From NCBI GenBank assembly GCA_030536295.1, contig JAUNQH010000003.1:14601-75669 (forward strand): a stretch of DNA of 61,069 bases, given 5' to 3'. A model generated the notes under the pieces. It was not told the origin of the DNA. It did no database searches and saw only the letters and a list, made by a program, of their open reading frames with translations. A program made the position numbers and the translations under genes. Source of the DNA: Clostridia bacterium. Lineage in GTDB: Bacteria > Bacillota > Clostridia > Christensenellales > Aristaeellaceae. This document shows, one piece after another, positions 51,881 to 60,752 of this stretch; within the stretch, counting starts at the first letter, position 1; every line of letters starts with the position of its first letter.

Positions 51881-52229
51881 CTTTCTTCTCCGATCCGGTC
51901 TGTTTTTGTTCACGGAACCGCTCCGGCTGCCGGAAAAGATACCGGCATGCTGTGCGGCAGAATACCGCCGATCAATTTCACTTTACCATATATTACAACA
52001 GAAAAGCAACAACAAACCGATATGCGTGCATCATCCGGTGTCATCGTGCATATCAGTGATCAGCAAAGCCCTTTATTTATATATTATTTTGGTACAACGT
52101 CCCTGAAAACGAATGTATTTTTTAAATCTTCGTCTCCCGGAAAGATTAATGATTTCCATATTTTACAATAATTCTATATATTCCATTGTGCTTAAGAAAA
52201 TGGAATACATAATAATATCATAAAGAAAG
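51881..52229. other. AT-rich divergent control region of the glycyl radical enzyme operon
   Basis: 349 bp with no gene. It contains a 9-bp inverted repeat (52179-52187 with 52199-52207) just before the enzyme gene, an ATATGC/GCATAT pair (about 52020 and 52050), and a weak plus-strand promoter candidate TTCCAT (52154-52159)-17-TATATT (52077-like element at 52177-52182). The inverted repeat would overlap its start site. Confidence 0.45.
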
Positions 52230-54554
52230 ATGAACACACCAAACGATCATGCATATGTGCTGAACCAGTGTGCTTTAAACGGGGGGATTGGATCCATGAA
52301 TCATCTGGATATGCGTAATGAGCTGCGTGAATACTACTGGACGGATACCGGTGAACGTGCGGAAAACTTCTGCCAAATGATATGTGCTCAGCTGGATCGG
52401 CAGTATAGCGATGATATGAACGCCTATGAAATGAAAATGATGCAGTATCAGGCGATCTCCGAAGCGTTTCAGCCTGTCATTTTCAGAACTGTACCTTTCT
52501 ATTATGAAACCGGAACCATGTTTTCCCAGACAGACGGAAGCCGTGACTTCCATGGGCACCGGCATGCCGGTGGCTGGACTTACTGGAAGAACGCGCATAA
52601 ATTCATTGATCAGGATCCCGAATTATGGGAACTGCAAAAAGCCCAGCAGCAGGAGCTGTTTTATACAGTCGGTGCAGCATACGAAGACGGCGGATATAAT
52701 GACCAGATGCAGCACTTCAATTTTAACTATCGTCCGATTTTAGCGCACGGATTGAAAACAGTTTATGAAAAAGCCGCGGCAGGTCTGAAAAAAACTGAAA
52801 CGCGTGAAGAAGAGCTGTTCCTGCAATCCGTTTGTACCGCCATGCTCGCCATGAAGAAAATGAGCGAAAAGTTCGCAGCCAAAGCAGCGGAGTTAATGGA
52901 AACAGAAACAGATGAAGCCGTCAGGGATAATTACAGCCGGATCGCCGAAGCAGCCTCCAGGACCCCATGGTCGGCTCCACAGAATCTTTATGAAGCGCTG
53001 AACACTCTCGCTTTCATGCGAAAAGCATTCGGCACGCTGGACGGAGTCGGTCCCAATACATTCGGCCGTATTGACCTGGATCTGTATCCTTTCTATGAAA
53101 GGGACATAGCTGAAAACAGAATAACAAAAGAAGAAGCCTACGATCTCATATGTAAATTCCTTCTGGTCTGGGATCAGCACTATGATCATGACATGAAAAT
53201 GGTAGGCTATGCGGATCATGAGCTGGAAAATACGTATGTGCTGGGCGGCTGCGATGCCGAAGGGCGGCCTGTGTGCAATGATCTGACACTTATGTTTCTG
53301 AGAGCTTCCCGCGAAGAAGTGATCATTATTCCCAAGATCACCTGCCGCTACAGCAAAAACTCACCTAAAGAATATCTGGATGAAGCCAACCGGGCTGTTG
53401 TGAATGGTACGAGCACCCTGCTCTTCCAGAATGATGACGCTTCCATTCCGGCAATGCTGCGTCAGGGAAGAACGATTGAGGAAGCCCGCGATTACATTAT
53501 TACCGGCTGCTGGGCCATCATGGGCAACGGAATGGAGAAAATCGATGACGGCTGCTATGTCAATATTCTCAAAGTAATGGAATATATGCTGCATAACCGT
53601 ACCGATAAAATGGAAAAAGTCGGTATGCAGTTCGAACTTATTGATCAAGCCGAAAGCTTTGAGGATATCTATCGCATTTACTGCGCGAATATTCTGAAGT
53701 TTTTTGAAGAACGCGCCCGTGTCGTCCGCGCGGGCGGAAACATCTGGAATACAGTCGATCCCCAGCCGATATTCTCTTCAACACTGAAATACTGTATTGA
53801 GAATAAAAAAGACTACACGGCAGGCGGCGCCAAATATCGCGACAGCCGTTATGAGCTGGTCGGTTTCCCCAATGTCCTTGATTCCCTGCTGGCGATCAGG
53901 GAACTGTGCTATGTCAAAAAGCAATACACACTGACCGAACTGCTGCAGGCGATCCGCTGCAACTGGGAAGGCCTTGAAAACATGAGGCTCGATGCTTTGA
54001 GATGCCACGGATGGGGTGACGGTTCGAAAGAAACCTCTGAACTTGCCAGACGTTTCATGCACGATCTGTTCACGATGGCTGATCAACAAGTCGGAACCTA
54101 CGGCGGAAAAGTGTTCATCGGTCATTTTACCTATACGGAAATCGTGTGGTGGGGAAAACAAACACTTGCCACTCCGGACGGAAGGCGAAATGGCGAATAC
54201 ATCTCTCAGGGACTTACGCCTTCCAGGCTCAAGAAGATCCCGGCGGTAACAAGTGTAATAAACAACTTCAGTGAGCTGGATTCCAGCGAGATCAGAGGGA
54301 ATTCGGTCGTAAACATCATCCTTCCCAATCATATTTCTCTCGAACATTGCGAAGCTTTTCTGCGTGCTGTGGCAGACTCATCCGTTCAGTCACTGCAGCT
54401 GAACTGCACATCATTGGAGCAGCTTCGTGATGCTCAGTCGCATCCGGAAAAATACCCGGAACTTATTGTTCGGGTTTGCGGTTTCTCCGCAAAGTTTACC
54501 AGCTTGTCACGTGAGTATCAGGAAGAAGTGATCTCCCGTAATTTCTACGAATGA
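52230..54554 (+). CDS. Glycyl radical enzyme (pyruvate formate-lyase-like), unknown substrate
   Basis: 774 residues. The C-terminal glycyl radical loop is RVCGFSAKFTSLS with the radical Gly at 751. The thiyl-radical Cys is probably C427 in IITGCWAIMGNG. Most characterised dehydratase/lyase-type members have GCVE there; Trp-Ala replaces Val-Glu, so the usual Glu general base is missing. A Cys (C750) precedes the radical Gly where Ser or Ala is usual. ATPDGRR and the preceding segments fit the PFL domain. The chemistry is radical-based cleavage, elimination or decarboxylation of an imported compound, not identified. Start ATG 52230 has a weak Shine-Dalgarno; ATG 52296 behind GGGGGG is an alternative. 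Confidence 0.9.
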   Translation: MNTPNDHAYVLNQCALNGGIGSMNHLDMRNELREYYWTDTGERAENFCQMICAQLDRQYSDDMNAYEMKMMQYQAISEAFQPVIFRTVPFYYETGTMFSQTDGSRDFHGHRHAGGWTYWKNAHKFIDQDPELWELQKAQQQELFYTVGAAYEDGGYNDQMQHFNFNYRPILAHGLKTVYEKAAAGLKKTETREEELFLQSVCTAMLAMKKMSEKFAAKAAELMETETDEAVRDNYSRIAEAASRTPWSAPQNLYEALNTLAFMRKAFGTLDGVGPNTFGRIDLDLYPFYERDIAENRITKEEAYDLICKFLLVWDQHYDHDMKMVGYADHELENTYVLGGCDAEGRPVCNDLTLMFLRASREEVIIIPKITCRYSKNSPKEYLDEANRAVVNGTSTLLFQNDDASIPAMLRQGRTIEEARDYIITGCWAIMGNGMEKIDDGCYVNILKVMEYMLHNRTDKMEKVGMQFELIDQAESFEDIYRIYCANILKFFEERARVVRAGGNIWNTVDPQPIFSSTLKYCIENKKDYTAGGAKYRDSRYELVGFPNVLDSLLAIRELCYVKKQYTLTELLQAIRCNWEGLENMRLDALRCHGWGDGSKETSELARRFMHDLFTMADQQVGTYGGKVFIGHFTYTEIVWWGKQTLATPDGRRNGEYISQGLTPSRLKKIPAVTSVINNFSELDSSEIRGNSVVNIILPNHISLEHCEAFLRAVADSSVQSLQLNCTSLEQLRDAQSHPEKYPELIVRVCGFSAKFTSLSREYQEEVISRNFYE

Positions 54555-54572
54555 CAAAAGAGAGGATGCCTG

Positions 54573-55442
54573 ATGCAGACAGGAATTGTTTTTGATATAC
54601 AGCATAATTCATTTGTTGACGGGCCCGGAATCAGAACCAGTGTATTCATGAAAGGCTGTAATCTTCACTGCAGCTGGTGCCATAATCCCGAAAGTCAGAG
54701 ATTTGCTCCGGAGCTTATGGTTTTTCAAAACAAATGCACGCATTGCGGCAAATGTGAAAAGATCTGTCCCCACCATCAATCGGAATGTGACCTGTGCGGC
54801 AGCTGTGCGGATTATTGTCCGAATGATGCAAGAAAGATCTGCGGAGCAGAATATACATCTGAAGCCATAATGGAGGAAATAAGGAAGGACCGGATATTCT
54901 ACAGTGCTTCGGGCGGCGGAGTCACCTTTTCCGGCGGTGAATGCATGCTTCAGCTTGACTTTCTGCGGGAACTTCTGATGCTGTGCAGGCATGAGCATAT
55001 CCATACGGCGATCGATACCGCCGGAAACGTTCCGTATGCGGATCTGGAATCTGTTTTGCCATGGACCGATCTGATTCTGTATGACATCAAGGTCATGGAT
55101 CCAAACACCCACAAGCAGCATACCGGAAGCAGCAACCGAGAGATCCTGCGGAATCTGGAAAAGCTGCTGAAGGCGGATGTAAGCATCTGGATCCGTATGC
55201 CGGTCATTCCCGGTGTCAATGACAGTGACGATGAAATAAAACAGCTGGCTGAATTCCTTACAAGAAACGGAATACCTGACAAAATCGAATTACTGCCGTA
55301 TCACCGGATGGGCGAACATAAATATCAGGCAACCGGCAGAAAAATACCTGTCTTTGAGATTCCGGCTGACGAAAAAATGGCGCACCTGAATCAGCTGCTG
55401 CAGTCTCTGTTGGGCAACAGAAAGGAAGTGTCGGGAATATGA
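54573..55442 (+). CDS. Glycyl radical enzyme activase (radical SAM)
   Basis: 289 residues. The radical-SAM cluster is C29-x3-C33-x2-C36 (GCNLHCSWCHNP), preceded by FVDGPGIRTSVF, typical of PFL-activase proteins. A ferredoxin-like insert holds two CxxCxxCxxxC sets (C55-C65 and C72-C82), as in activases of the dehydratase-type branch; PFL activase itself lacks it. FSGGECMLQ and the DIKVMDPNTH segment complete the fold. It installs the Gly751 radical using SAM. 18 nt behind the enzyme gene, and it overlaps the permease gene by 4 bp (ATGA). Confidence 0.95.
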   Translation: MQTGIVFDIQHNSFVDGPGIRTSVFMKGCNLHCSWCHNPESQRFAPELMVFQNKCTHCGKCEKICPHHQSECDLCGSCADYCPNDARKICGAEYTSEAIMEEIRKDRIFYSASGGGVTFSGGECMLQLDFLRELLMLCRHEHIHTAIDTAGNVPYADLESVLPWTDLILYDIKVMDPNTHKQHTGSSNREILRNLEKLLKADVSIWIRMPVIPGVNDSDDEIKQLAEFLTRNGIPDKIELLPYHRMGEHKYQATGRKIPVFEIPADEKMAHLNQLLQSLLGNRKEVSGI

Positions 55443-56401
55443 GTGGAAAAGTAAAGAAAAGAAAATCACGAAACGGTTCGTCCTTTGATAATCTTGAGAT
55501 CTTTTTCCTTCACCTGCCAACTACGATCTGGTATGTGATCTTCTGTTATCTGCCGATGTTCGGTATTGTCATTGCGTTTAAAAATTACCGCGTCGCGCCT
55601 GGGAAAAGCTTTCTTTACAGTCTTTTCGTCAAGAGCAAGTGGTGTGGTTTTGACAATTTCAAATTTCTCGTCAATAATTCGATCTTCAAAACAATGATAT
55701 CCAATACCGTAGTATATAACATCATCTTTATCATACTCGGTATCGTGATCCCCGTTACACTGGCCATTATGTTCTCTCAACTCTACAGCAAACGGTTTGC
55801 AAAGGTCTGTCAGACTGCAATGTTCTTCCCGCATTTTATCAGCTGGGTCGTTGTAGGGTATTTCGTTTACGCATTTCTGGCTACCGATTACGGCATTGTC
55901 AATAATATTGCCAAGGCATTCGGTTCTGAACAATGGCGGCATCAGTGGTATCAGGATGTCGGTTTCTGGCGGGTTTTCATTGTGTTCCTGAATGTATGGA
56001 AAACAATGGGTTATAACATGGTTGTCTATATCGCGGCGATCAACGGCATAGACAGCGAGCTTTATGAAGCGGCGCTGATCGATGGCGCAAGCAAGTGGGA
56101 ACAGACCAGATATATTACCATACCTCTGCTCCGGCCTATTATTTCGATCATGTTCATTCTCGCGGTAGGCAATATTTTCAGAAGCGACTTCGGATTGTTC
56201 TATCAGGCCACACGGAATTCGCCTCAGCTGACCGGGGTCACCCAAACGATCGATGTATATATCTATAAAGCCCTGCTTGAAAATCCAAACATTAATTTTT
56301 CCTCCGCGGCAGCTCTTTTCCAATCGGTTTTCGGATGCATTACGATCGTACTTGCCAACCTTATCGTAAAGCGTATCGATCCGGAAGCCAGCTTATTCTG
56401 A
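55439..56401 (+). CDS. Carbohydrate-type ABC transporter permease (LplB/YtcP-partner family)
   Basis: 320 residues with six helices after a basic N-terminus. LPTTIWYVIFCYLPMFGIVIAFKNYR and GFDNFKFLVNN are hallmarks of LplB-type permeases; the EAA loop is YEAALIDGASKWEQTRYITIPLL. These transporters import oligosaccharides or related compounds in Firmicutes, mostly powered by a shared MsmK-like ATPase encoded elsewhere, which fits the absence of an ATPase gene here. The ATGA overlap with the activase couples enzyme and transporter production. Confidence 0.92.
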   Translation: MSGKVKKRKSRNGSSFDNLEIFFLHLPTTIWYVIFCYLPMFGIVIAFKNYRVAPGKSFLYSLFVKSKWCGFDNFKFLVNNSIFKTMISNTVVYNIIFIILGIVIPVTLAIMFSQLYSKRFAKVCQTAMFFPHFISWVVVGYFVYAFLATDYGIVNNIAKAFGSEQWRHQWYQDVGFWRVFIVFLNVWKTMGYNMVVYIAAINGIDSELYEAALIDGASKWEQTRYITIPLLRPIISIMFILAVGNIFRSDFGLFYQATRNSPQLTGVTQTIDVYIYKALLENPNINFSSAAALFQSVFGCITIVLANLIVKRIDPEASLF

Positions 56402-56422
56402 GTGGGAGGAGGGAAATACCTT

Positions 56423-57343
56423 ATGAAAAAACTGACAGCAAAAAGTCCGACGCTGGCATATACCCGTGTCAAACCGGCTACAAACGCGCTGTTCATTGCG
56501 ATCTTTGTGATCCTGTCCCTGTTATGCTTCCTGCCCGCACTGCTTGTGCTGATCGTTTCCTTTTCCAGTGAATCCAGCATCGCGACCGTCGGATACTCCT
56601 TTTTCCCGCAGGAGTGGAGTCTGGATGCCTATAAGTACATGTTCACACAAGGCGGTTATATCGGGCGCGCATTCCTGAACTCGATATTTATCACCTGCGT
56701 CGGCACATTTCTGGGATTGGCGCTGTGCTCAACCATGGGGTTCGCTCTTTCACGCTCCAATTATAAGTTCAAAGGCTTTTTCACCTGGTTCATTTTCATT
56801 CCGATGCTCTTCAACGGCGGTCTGGTTTCCAGCTATATGATCAATGCGCAGGTTCTCCATATGAAGGACACATACTGGGCACTGATTTTTCCGGAGCTTT
56901 GTTCCAGCTTTTATATCATTATCATGAGGACATTCTTCAAAACGACCGTCCCGGATGCAGTCATTGAATCAGCGCAGATCGACGGTGCCAGCCAGATCAG
57001 GATCTTTGTTCAAATCGTCCTGCCAATATCCCTTCCGGTTCTGGCAACGATAGGTCTGTTCTACACCTTTGCTTTCTGGAATGATTGGCAGCTTGCCAAA
57101 TATTATCTGTCATCCAATGTTCAGGAACTGTTTCCGCTGCAGTATGTGCTGATATCTCTGGAAAACAACATCGAATTCCTGAGCCGCAACAAGCAGTTCA
57201 TGCACGGCGTCGTAAACACCATTCCCGCGGAAACCGTCCGTATGGCTATGGTTATGGTCGCGGTCGTTCCGATCGCCTGCTCCTATCCGTTCTTCCAGAA
57301 ATACTTCGTTTCCGGTCTGACGGTGGGTGCAGTCAAAGGTTAA
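56423..57343 (+). CDS. Carbohydrate-type ABC transporter permease (YtcP/LplC family)
   Basis: 306 residues from ATG 56423, with GGGAGGAGGG upstream; the GTG at 56402 overlaps that site. Six helices. NALFIAIFVILSLLCFLPALLV, ALSRSNYKFKGF and the EAA loop ESAQIDGASQIRIFVQIVLPIS are typical for the partner of LplB. The C-terminus reads YPFFQKYFVSGLTVGAVKG, nearly the family consensus. It starts 21 nt after the first permease stop, in one transcript. Confidence 0.93.
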   Translation: MKKLTAKSPTLAYTRVKPATNALFIAIFVILSLLCFLPALLVLIVSFSSESSIATVGYSFFPQEWSLDAYKYMFTQGGYIGRAFLNSIFITCVGTFLGLALCSTMGFALSRSNYKFKGFFTWFIFIPMLFNGGLVSSYMINAQVLHMKDTYWALIFPELCSSFYIIIMRTFFKTTVPDAVIESAQIDGASQIRIFVQIVLPISLPVLATIGLFYTFAFWNDWQLAKYYLSSNVQELFPLQYVLISLENNIEFLSRNKQFMHGVVNTIPAETVRMAMVMVAVVPIACSYPFFQKYFVSGLTVGAVKG

Positions 57344-57395
57344 CGTTGATTTACAGCGGTTAATCCGCTTGTAAAAATAAAAGGAGGGAATCCAA

Positions 57396-58877
57396 ATGAA
57401 AAAGGTCCTGTCTCTGGTTATCGCAATGGTACTCCTTCTGTCCCTGTGCAGTTTCGCTGGCGCGGATGACGAAATAGTGAAACTGACATGGGCAACCGGA
57501 CATGAAGGATATGTTCCGGCCGACAATGCGATGGTTCTTGAGAAACTGAATGAGATCTCACGTGAAGCCATCGGCGTGGAAGTTGATATCAAATATTTCA
57601 CGGAAGATGAAATGCAACTGTCCATCAATTCCGGTGAAGTATACGATATGTATTTCACAGCTTCCTGGTACAACAATTTCAACAGCAATGTCTCCAAGGG
57701 TCTGTTTGCCAATATCGCGCCCTACATTCAGGAGTGGACCCCCGAACTCTACGCTACGATGCCCGAAACCGTATGGAGTCTGGCCAAATCTTCTGACGGC
57801 GGACTGTACGCGATTCCCGTAAAGAAGGACTATGCACCGGAAAGCATCATTCACTATCCCGCCAGAGTCGCCGAAGAACTCGGCTTTGAGATTCCGGACG
57901 TCATTGACAGCTGGGATGAACTGACCGATTTCCTGGTTGCCTGGAAGGCAACAATGGGCGATAATCAGTATCCCGTTATGCTGAGCAACGTCACCTACGG
58001 TATCGACTACTCCTTTGACTTTATCGACCGTGACGCCCTGATCGGCGTTATGCCTGGTGCTGAAGACGCTACAAAAGTCGTATGCTCTCTGGAGGATCCC
58101 AAGGCTTTCGAAAGATATATGACGCTGTATAAGTGGAACAGCATGGGGCTGGTCAATCCTGATGCCGCAACACTCGGGTTCACCGCTATCGCGACGGATG
58201 CCGACCATCAGCATCTCGGATTCGACCTGGCATGGGATCACTATGACTGGAGTCCCACCACCGGCTACTACACCAAGATGACCCGTTATGAAGGTCCGTT
58301 CCTGAATACCGATGGTGTCACCGGCGCCATGAACGCTTTCTCCGTCACACTGGAAGAGGATCTGCCCCGTCTGAAGAAAGCTCTTGAATATCAGCAGTTT
58401 GTCAATACCAACAAAGAATATCGTGATACGCTGCGCTACGGCATCGAGGGTTATCACTGGAACTATGTTACCGAAGGACCTTGCGCCGGTGCCGTGCTGA
58501 AGACCGGTGTCGGCGACTACGCTCCCTGGGCTTTCGCACAGGGCAACTATGAACTTTCCTCTATCGAAGTGACCCAGGCCCAGGTGGATGGTACCGATCC
58601 GGCTCCCTATCTGGATCAGTGGGAAGTTTACTTCAAGGCCTGTGAAACCGCCCCTGTGTCCGCGATCGCCGGATTTTCCTGGGACAGCTCCAATGTTTCC
58701 GCTCAGATCGCCCAGATCAATGCCATTAAGGACGAGTATCTGGTGCAGCTGAACACCGGTACCGGCGAGAATCCTGAAACGCTGATCCCCAGGTTCATGC
58801 AAGCTTTGAATGATGCCGGTCTTCAGGATGTTATCAATGACGCGCAGGCTCAGCTTGATGCTTATCTTGGCAAGTGA
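57396..58877 (+). CDS. Extracellular solute-binding protein of the LplA type
   Basis: 493 residues. The signal peptide MKKVLSLVIAMVLLLSLC ends at FAGA; no proper lipobox. VKLTWATGHEGYVPADNAMVLEKLN and the middle region GDNQYPVMLSNV fit the large binding proteins paired with LplB/YtcP (DUF3502-containing). The C-terminus LIPRFMQALNDAGLQDVI resembles the paralogue at the end of the window. It should bind the compound that the glycyl radical enzyme uses. AAAGGAGGG is upstream, and a terminator follows. Confidence 0.88.
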   Translation: MKKVLSLVIAMVLLLSLCSFAGADDEIVKLTWATGHEGYVPADNAMVLEKLNEISREAIGVEVDIKYFTEDEMQLSINSGEVYDMYFTASWYNNFNSNVSKGLFANIAPYIQEWTPELYATMPETVWSLAKSSDGGLYAIPVKKDYAPESIIHYPARVAEELGFEIPDVIDSWDELTDFLVAWKATMGDNQYPVMLSNVTYGIDYSFDFIDRDALIGVMPGAEDATKVVCSLEDPKAFERYMTLYKWNSMGLVNPDAATLGFTAIATDADHQHLGFDLAWDHYDWSPTTGYYTKMTRYEGPFLNTDGVTGAMNAFSVTLEEDLPRLKKALEYQQFVNTNKEYRDTLRYGIEGYHWNYVTEGPCAGAVLKTGVGDYAPWAFAQGNYELSSIEVTQAQVDGTDPAPYLDQWEVYFKACETAPVSAIAGFSWDSSNVSAQIAQINAIKDEYLVQLNTGTGENPETLIPRFMQALNDAGLQDVINDAQAQLDAYLGK

Positions 58878-58935
58878 TCTGCGGCATGATCTGTGATCCT
58901 GAAAGTCAGAACAGATCAGGCCCCTGACTTCGGCG

Positions 58936-58975
58936 GTCCCGGGAACGGCATTATGCCGGCCCGGGACTCTTTATT
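58936..58975 (+). terminator. Terminator of the glycyl radical enzyme operon
   Basis: GTCCCGGG (58936-58943) pairs with CCCGGGAC (58960-58967), with a CGGCAT/ATGCCG inner stem, and CTCTTTATT follows. Confidence 0.85.
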
Positions 58976-59092
58976 ATCGTCTTTTCAGAGCGTTTGATCC
59001 ATTATTCAGGAAAACAGCATGAGAAAAACGCCATTACACCATTCAGAAACAATTTGTGACAAACAAATGCAGTGGTACATCCTGCTGACCGG

Positions 59093-59101
59093 TGATATAA
59101 T
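59093..59101 (+). promoter_or_regulatory. Extended -10 promoter of the phosphohexomutase gene
   Basis: TGATATAAT (59093-59101) with no convincing -35, 85 bp before the ATG. Confidence 0.5.
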
Positions 59102-59185
59102 CATACTGCCGTAATGGATGATGCAAGCAAACGTTGAATCTCGCATTCGCGAACGACAAGCACACGGCAAAGGAGAAAAACTGAC

Positions 59186-60613
59186 ATGGAAAAGATCATT
59201 TTCGGCACAGGCGGATGGCGCGCGATCATCGGCGACACATTCATCCGCGGCAACATCAGCAAAGTGGCGAAAGCACTGGCGCTCCGGATGAAGGATGAGC
59301 ATGCCGAAGAAAAGGGCATCTGTATCGGCTACGACCGCCGGTTTCTGAGCCGTGAAGCGGCCATCTGGTTTTCCGAGGTCATGGCCGGGGAAAATATTCC
59401 GGTGCTGTTCATCAATCTGGCGGCGCCGACCCCGCAGATCATGTATACCGTAAAGGATCTGAAGCTGCCCTACGGCGCGGCGGTCACCGCCAGCCATAAC
59501 CCGGCCATATACAACGGCATCAAGCTGTTCACATTCGGCGGCCGCGACGCGGATCAGACGTATACGGATCAGCTGCAGGAATCTGCGAACCGGCTGACGG
59601 AGGATGATATCAGCATCGTCCCGTTTGAAAAGGGGCTGGAGTCCGGGATCATCAGGTTCATTGACCCGCGGGACAGATACCTTGATTCCATCATGGACAA
59701 GATCAATCTTGCCGCGATCCGCGCGAGAAGGCCGAGGATCGTGCTGGACCCGATGTACGGTGTGAGCCTGACAGGCCTGCAGACCATTCTGTACACCGCG
59801 CGCTGCGATATCAACATCATCAATGACCGGCATGACGCGTTCTTCGGCGGGCACCTTCCCGCTCCGAACGAGGAAACACTGGTCGATCTGCAGAAGGAAG
59901 TGCGTGAACGGCACGCGGATATCGGCATGGCGACGGACGGCGATGCCGACCGGCTCGGCATCATTGACGAAAAGGGCCGCTATGTCAGCGCGAATGAGGT
60001 CCTTGTGCTGCTGTATCACTATCTGCTGAAGTACAAAGGCTGGCATGGCGCCGCGGTCCGCAACATCGCGACGACGCACCTGCTGGACCGGGTAGCGGAA
60101 AAGTTCGGCGAGCATTGCTATGAGGTGCCCGTCGGATTCAAACACATTTCCGCGGCGATGGACGAACATGACGCGCTCATCGGCGGTGAATCCTCCGGCG
60201 GTCTGACCGTACGCGGACATATCAGCGGCAAGGACGGTCTGTATGCCGCAAGCCTGCTGGTGGAAATGGTGTGCGTGACCGGAAAGCCGATCTCCGAACT
60301 GGTAAAGGAGATCTATGAAGAGTACGGCGAAGCGCACATGGCCGAGTATGACTGGGCCCTGACGGTCGAATCCCGCGACAGGATCAATGAGACCGTGATG
60401 ATCAGGAAAGAGCTGCCGCAATTCAGCCATACAACGGACCATGTCAGCTATATGGACGGCTGCAAGGTCTACTTCAATGACGGATGGATCATCATCCGCT
60501 TCTCCGGCACGGAGCCGCGGATCCGGATCTTCGCGGAAGCGGATACCGCGGAAAACGCGAAGGATATCGTACGTCAGGCTGCCGGATGGCTCGGACTTCC
60601 GTTTGAAAATTAA
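59186..60613 (+). CDS. Phosphoglucomutase/phosphomannomutase family protein
   Basis: 475 residues. The phosphoserine loop is VTASHNP with S103, the Mg loop is DGDADR (D251, D253, D255), the sugar loop is GGESSGG, and the phosphate loop is RFSGTEPR. This is the complete alpha-D-phosphohexomutase set, so the enzyme should be active on glucose-1-P, mannose-1-P or glucosamine-1-P. The N-terminus IIFGTGGWRAIIGD and the length suggest the group usually annotated phosphoglucomutase/phosphomannomutase. It has its own promoter and terminator and is not part of the neighbouring operon. AAGGAG precedes the ATG. Confidence 0.93.
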   Translation: MEKIIFGTGGWRAIIGDTFIRGNISKVAKALALRMKDEHAEEKGICIGYDRRFLSREAAIWFSEVMAGENIPVLFINLAAPTPQIMYTVKDLKLPYGAAVTASHNPAIYNGIKLFTFGGRDADQTYTDQLQESANRLTEDDISIVPFEKGLESGIIRFIDPRDRYLDSIMDKINLAAIRARRPRIVLDPMYGVSLTGLQTILYTARCDINIINDRHDAFFGGHLPAPNEETLVDLQKEVRERHADIGMATDGDADRLGIIDEKGRYVSANEVLVLLYHYLLKYKGWHGAAVRNIATTHLLDRVAEKFGEHCYEVPVGFKHISAAMDEHDALIGGESSGGLTVRGHISGKDGLYAASLLVEMVCVTGKPISELVKEIYEEYGEAHMAEYDWALTVESRDRINETVMIRKELPQFSHTTDHVSYMDGCKVYFNDGWIIIRFSGTEPRIRIFAEADTAENAKDIVRQAAGWLGLPFEN

Positions 60614-60641
60614 ACGATCATCCGAATGACCGGATGACGTT

Positions 60642-60685
60642 AAAAGCCCGAAGATCGTTGTTATCAGCGTTCTCCGGGCTTTTTA
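60642..60685 (+). terminator. Terminator of the phosphohexomutase gene
   Basis: AAAAGCCCG (60642-60650) pairs with CGGGCTTTT ending near 60684; long loop. A smaller CATCCG/CGGATG hairpin precedes it (60619-60636). Confidence 0.65.
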
Positions 60686-60707
60686 CATCCCTGTTTCCGA
60701 TAAGAAA

Positions 60708-60733
60708 GGAGCCGTCCCGCGAAGGACGGCTCC
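60708..60733 (-). terminator. Terminator of the last solute-binding protein gene
   Basis: A perfect 10-bp stem (60708-60717 with 60724-60733) with a TTTCTTAT tail on the minus strand. Confidence 0.75.
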
Positions 60734-60752
60734 GGATCAGTTGACTTAAGTA

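Larger units (their letters stand above)
58878..59185. other. Intergenic region between the radical-enzyme operon and phosphohexomutase
   Basis: 308 bp with the operon terminator, an ATTTGT/ACAAAT dyad (about 59052-59068) and a promoter for the next gene. I see no gene here. Confidence 0.5.

Noticed and set aside
52230-54554. Naming the enzyme pyruvate formate-lyase or choline TMA-lyase
   Set aside because: PFL has adjacent Cys residues and choline lyase has GCVE; this protein has a single Cys in GCWA and an activase with the ferredoxin insert.
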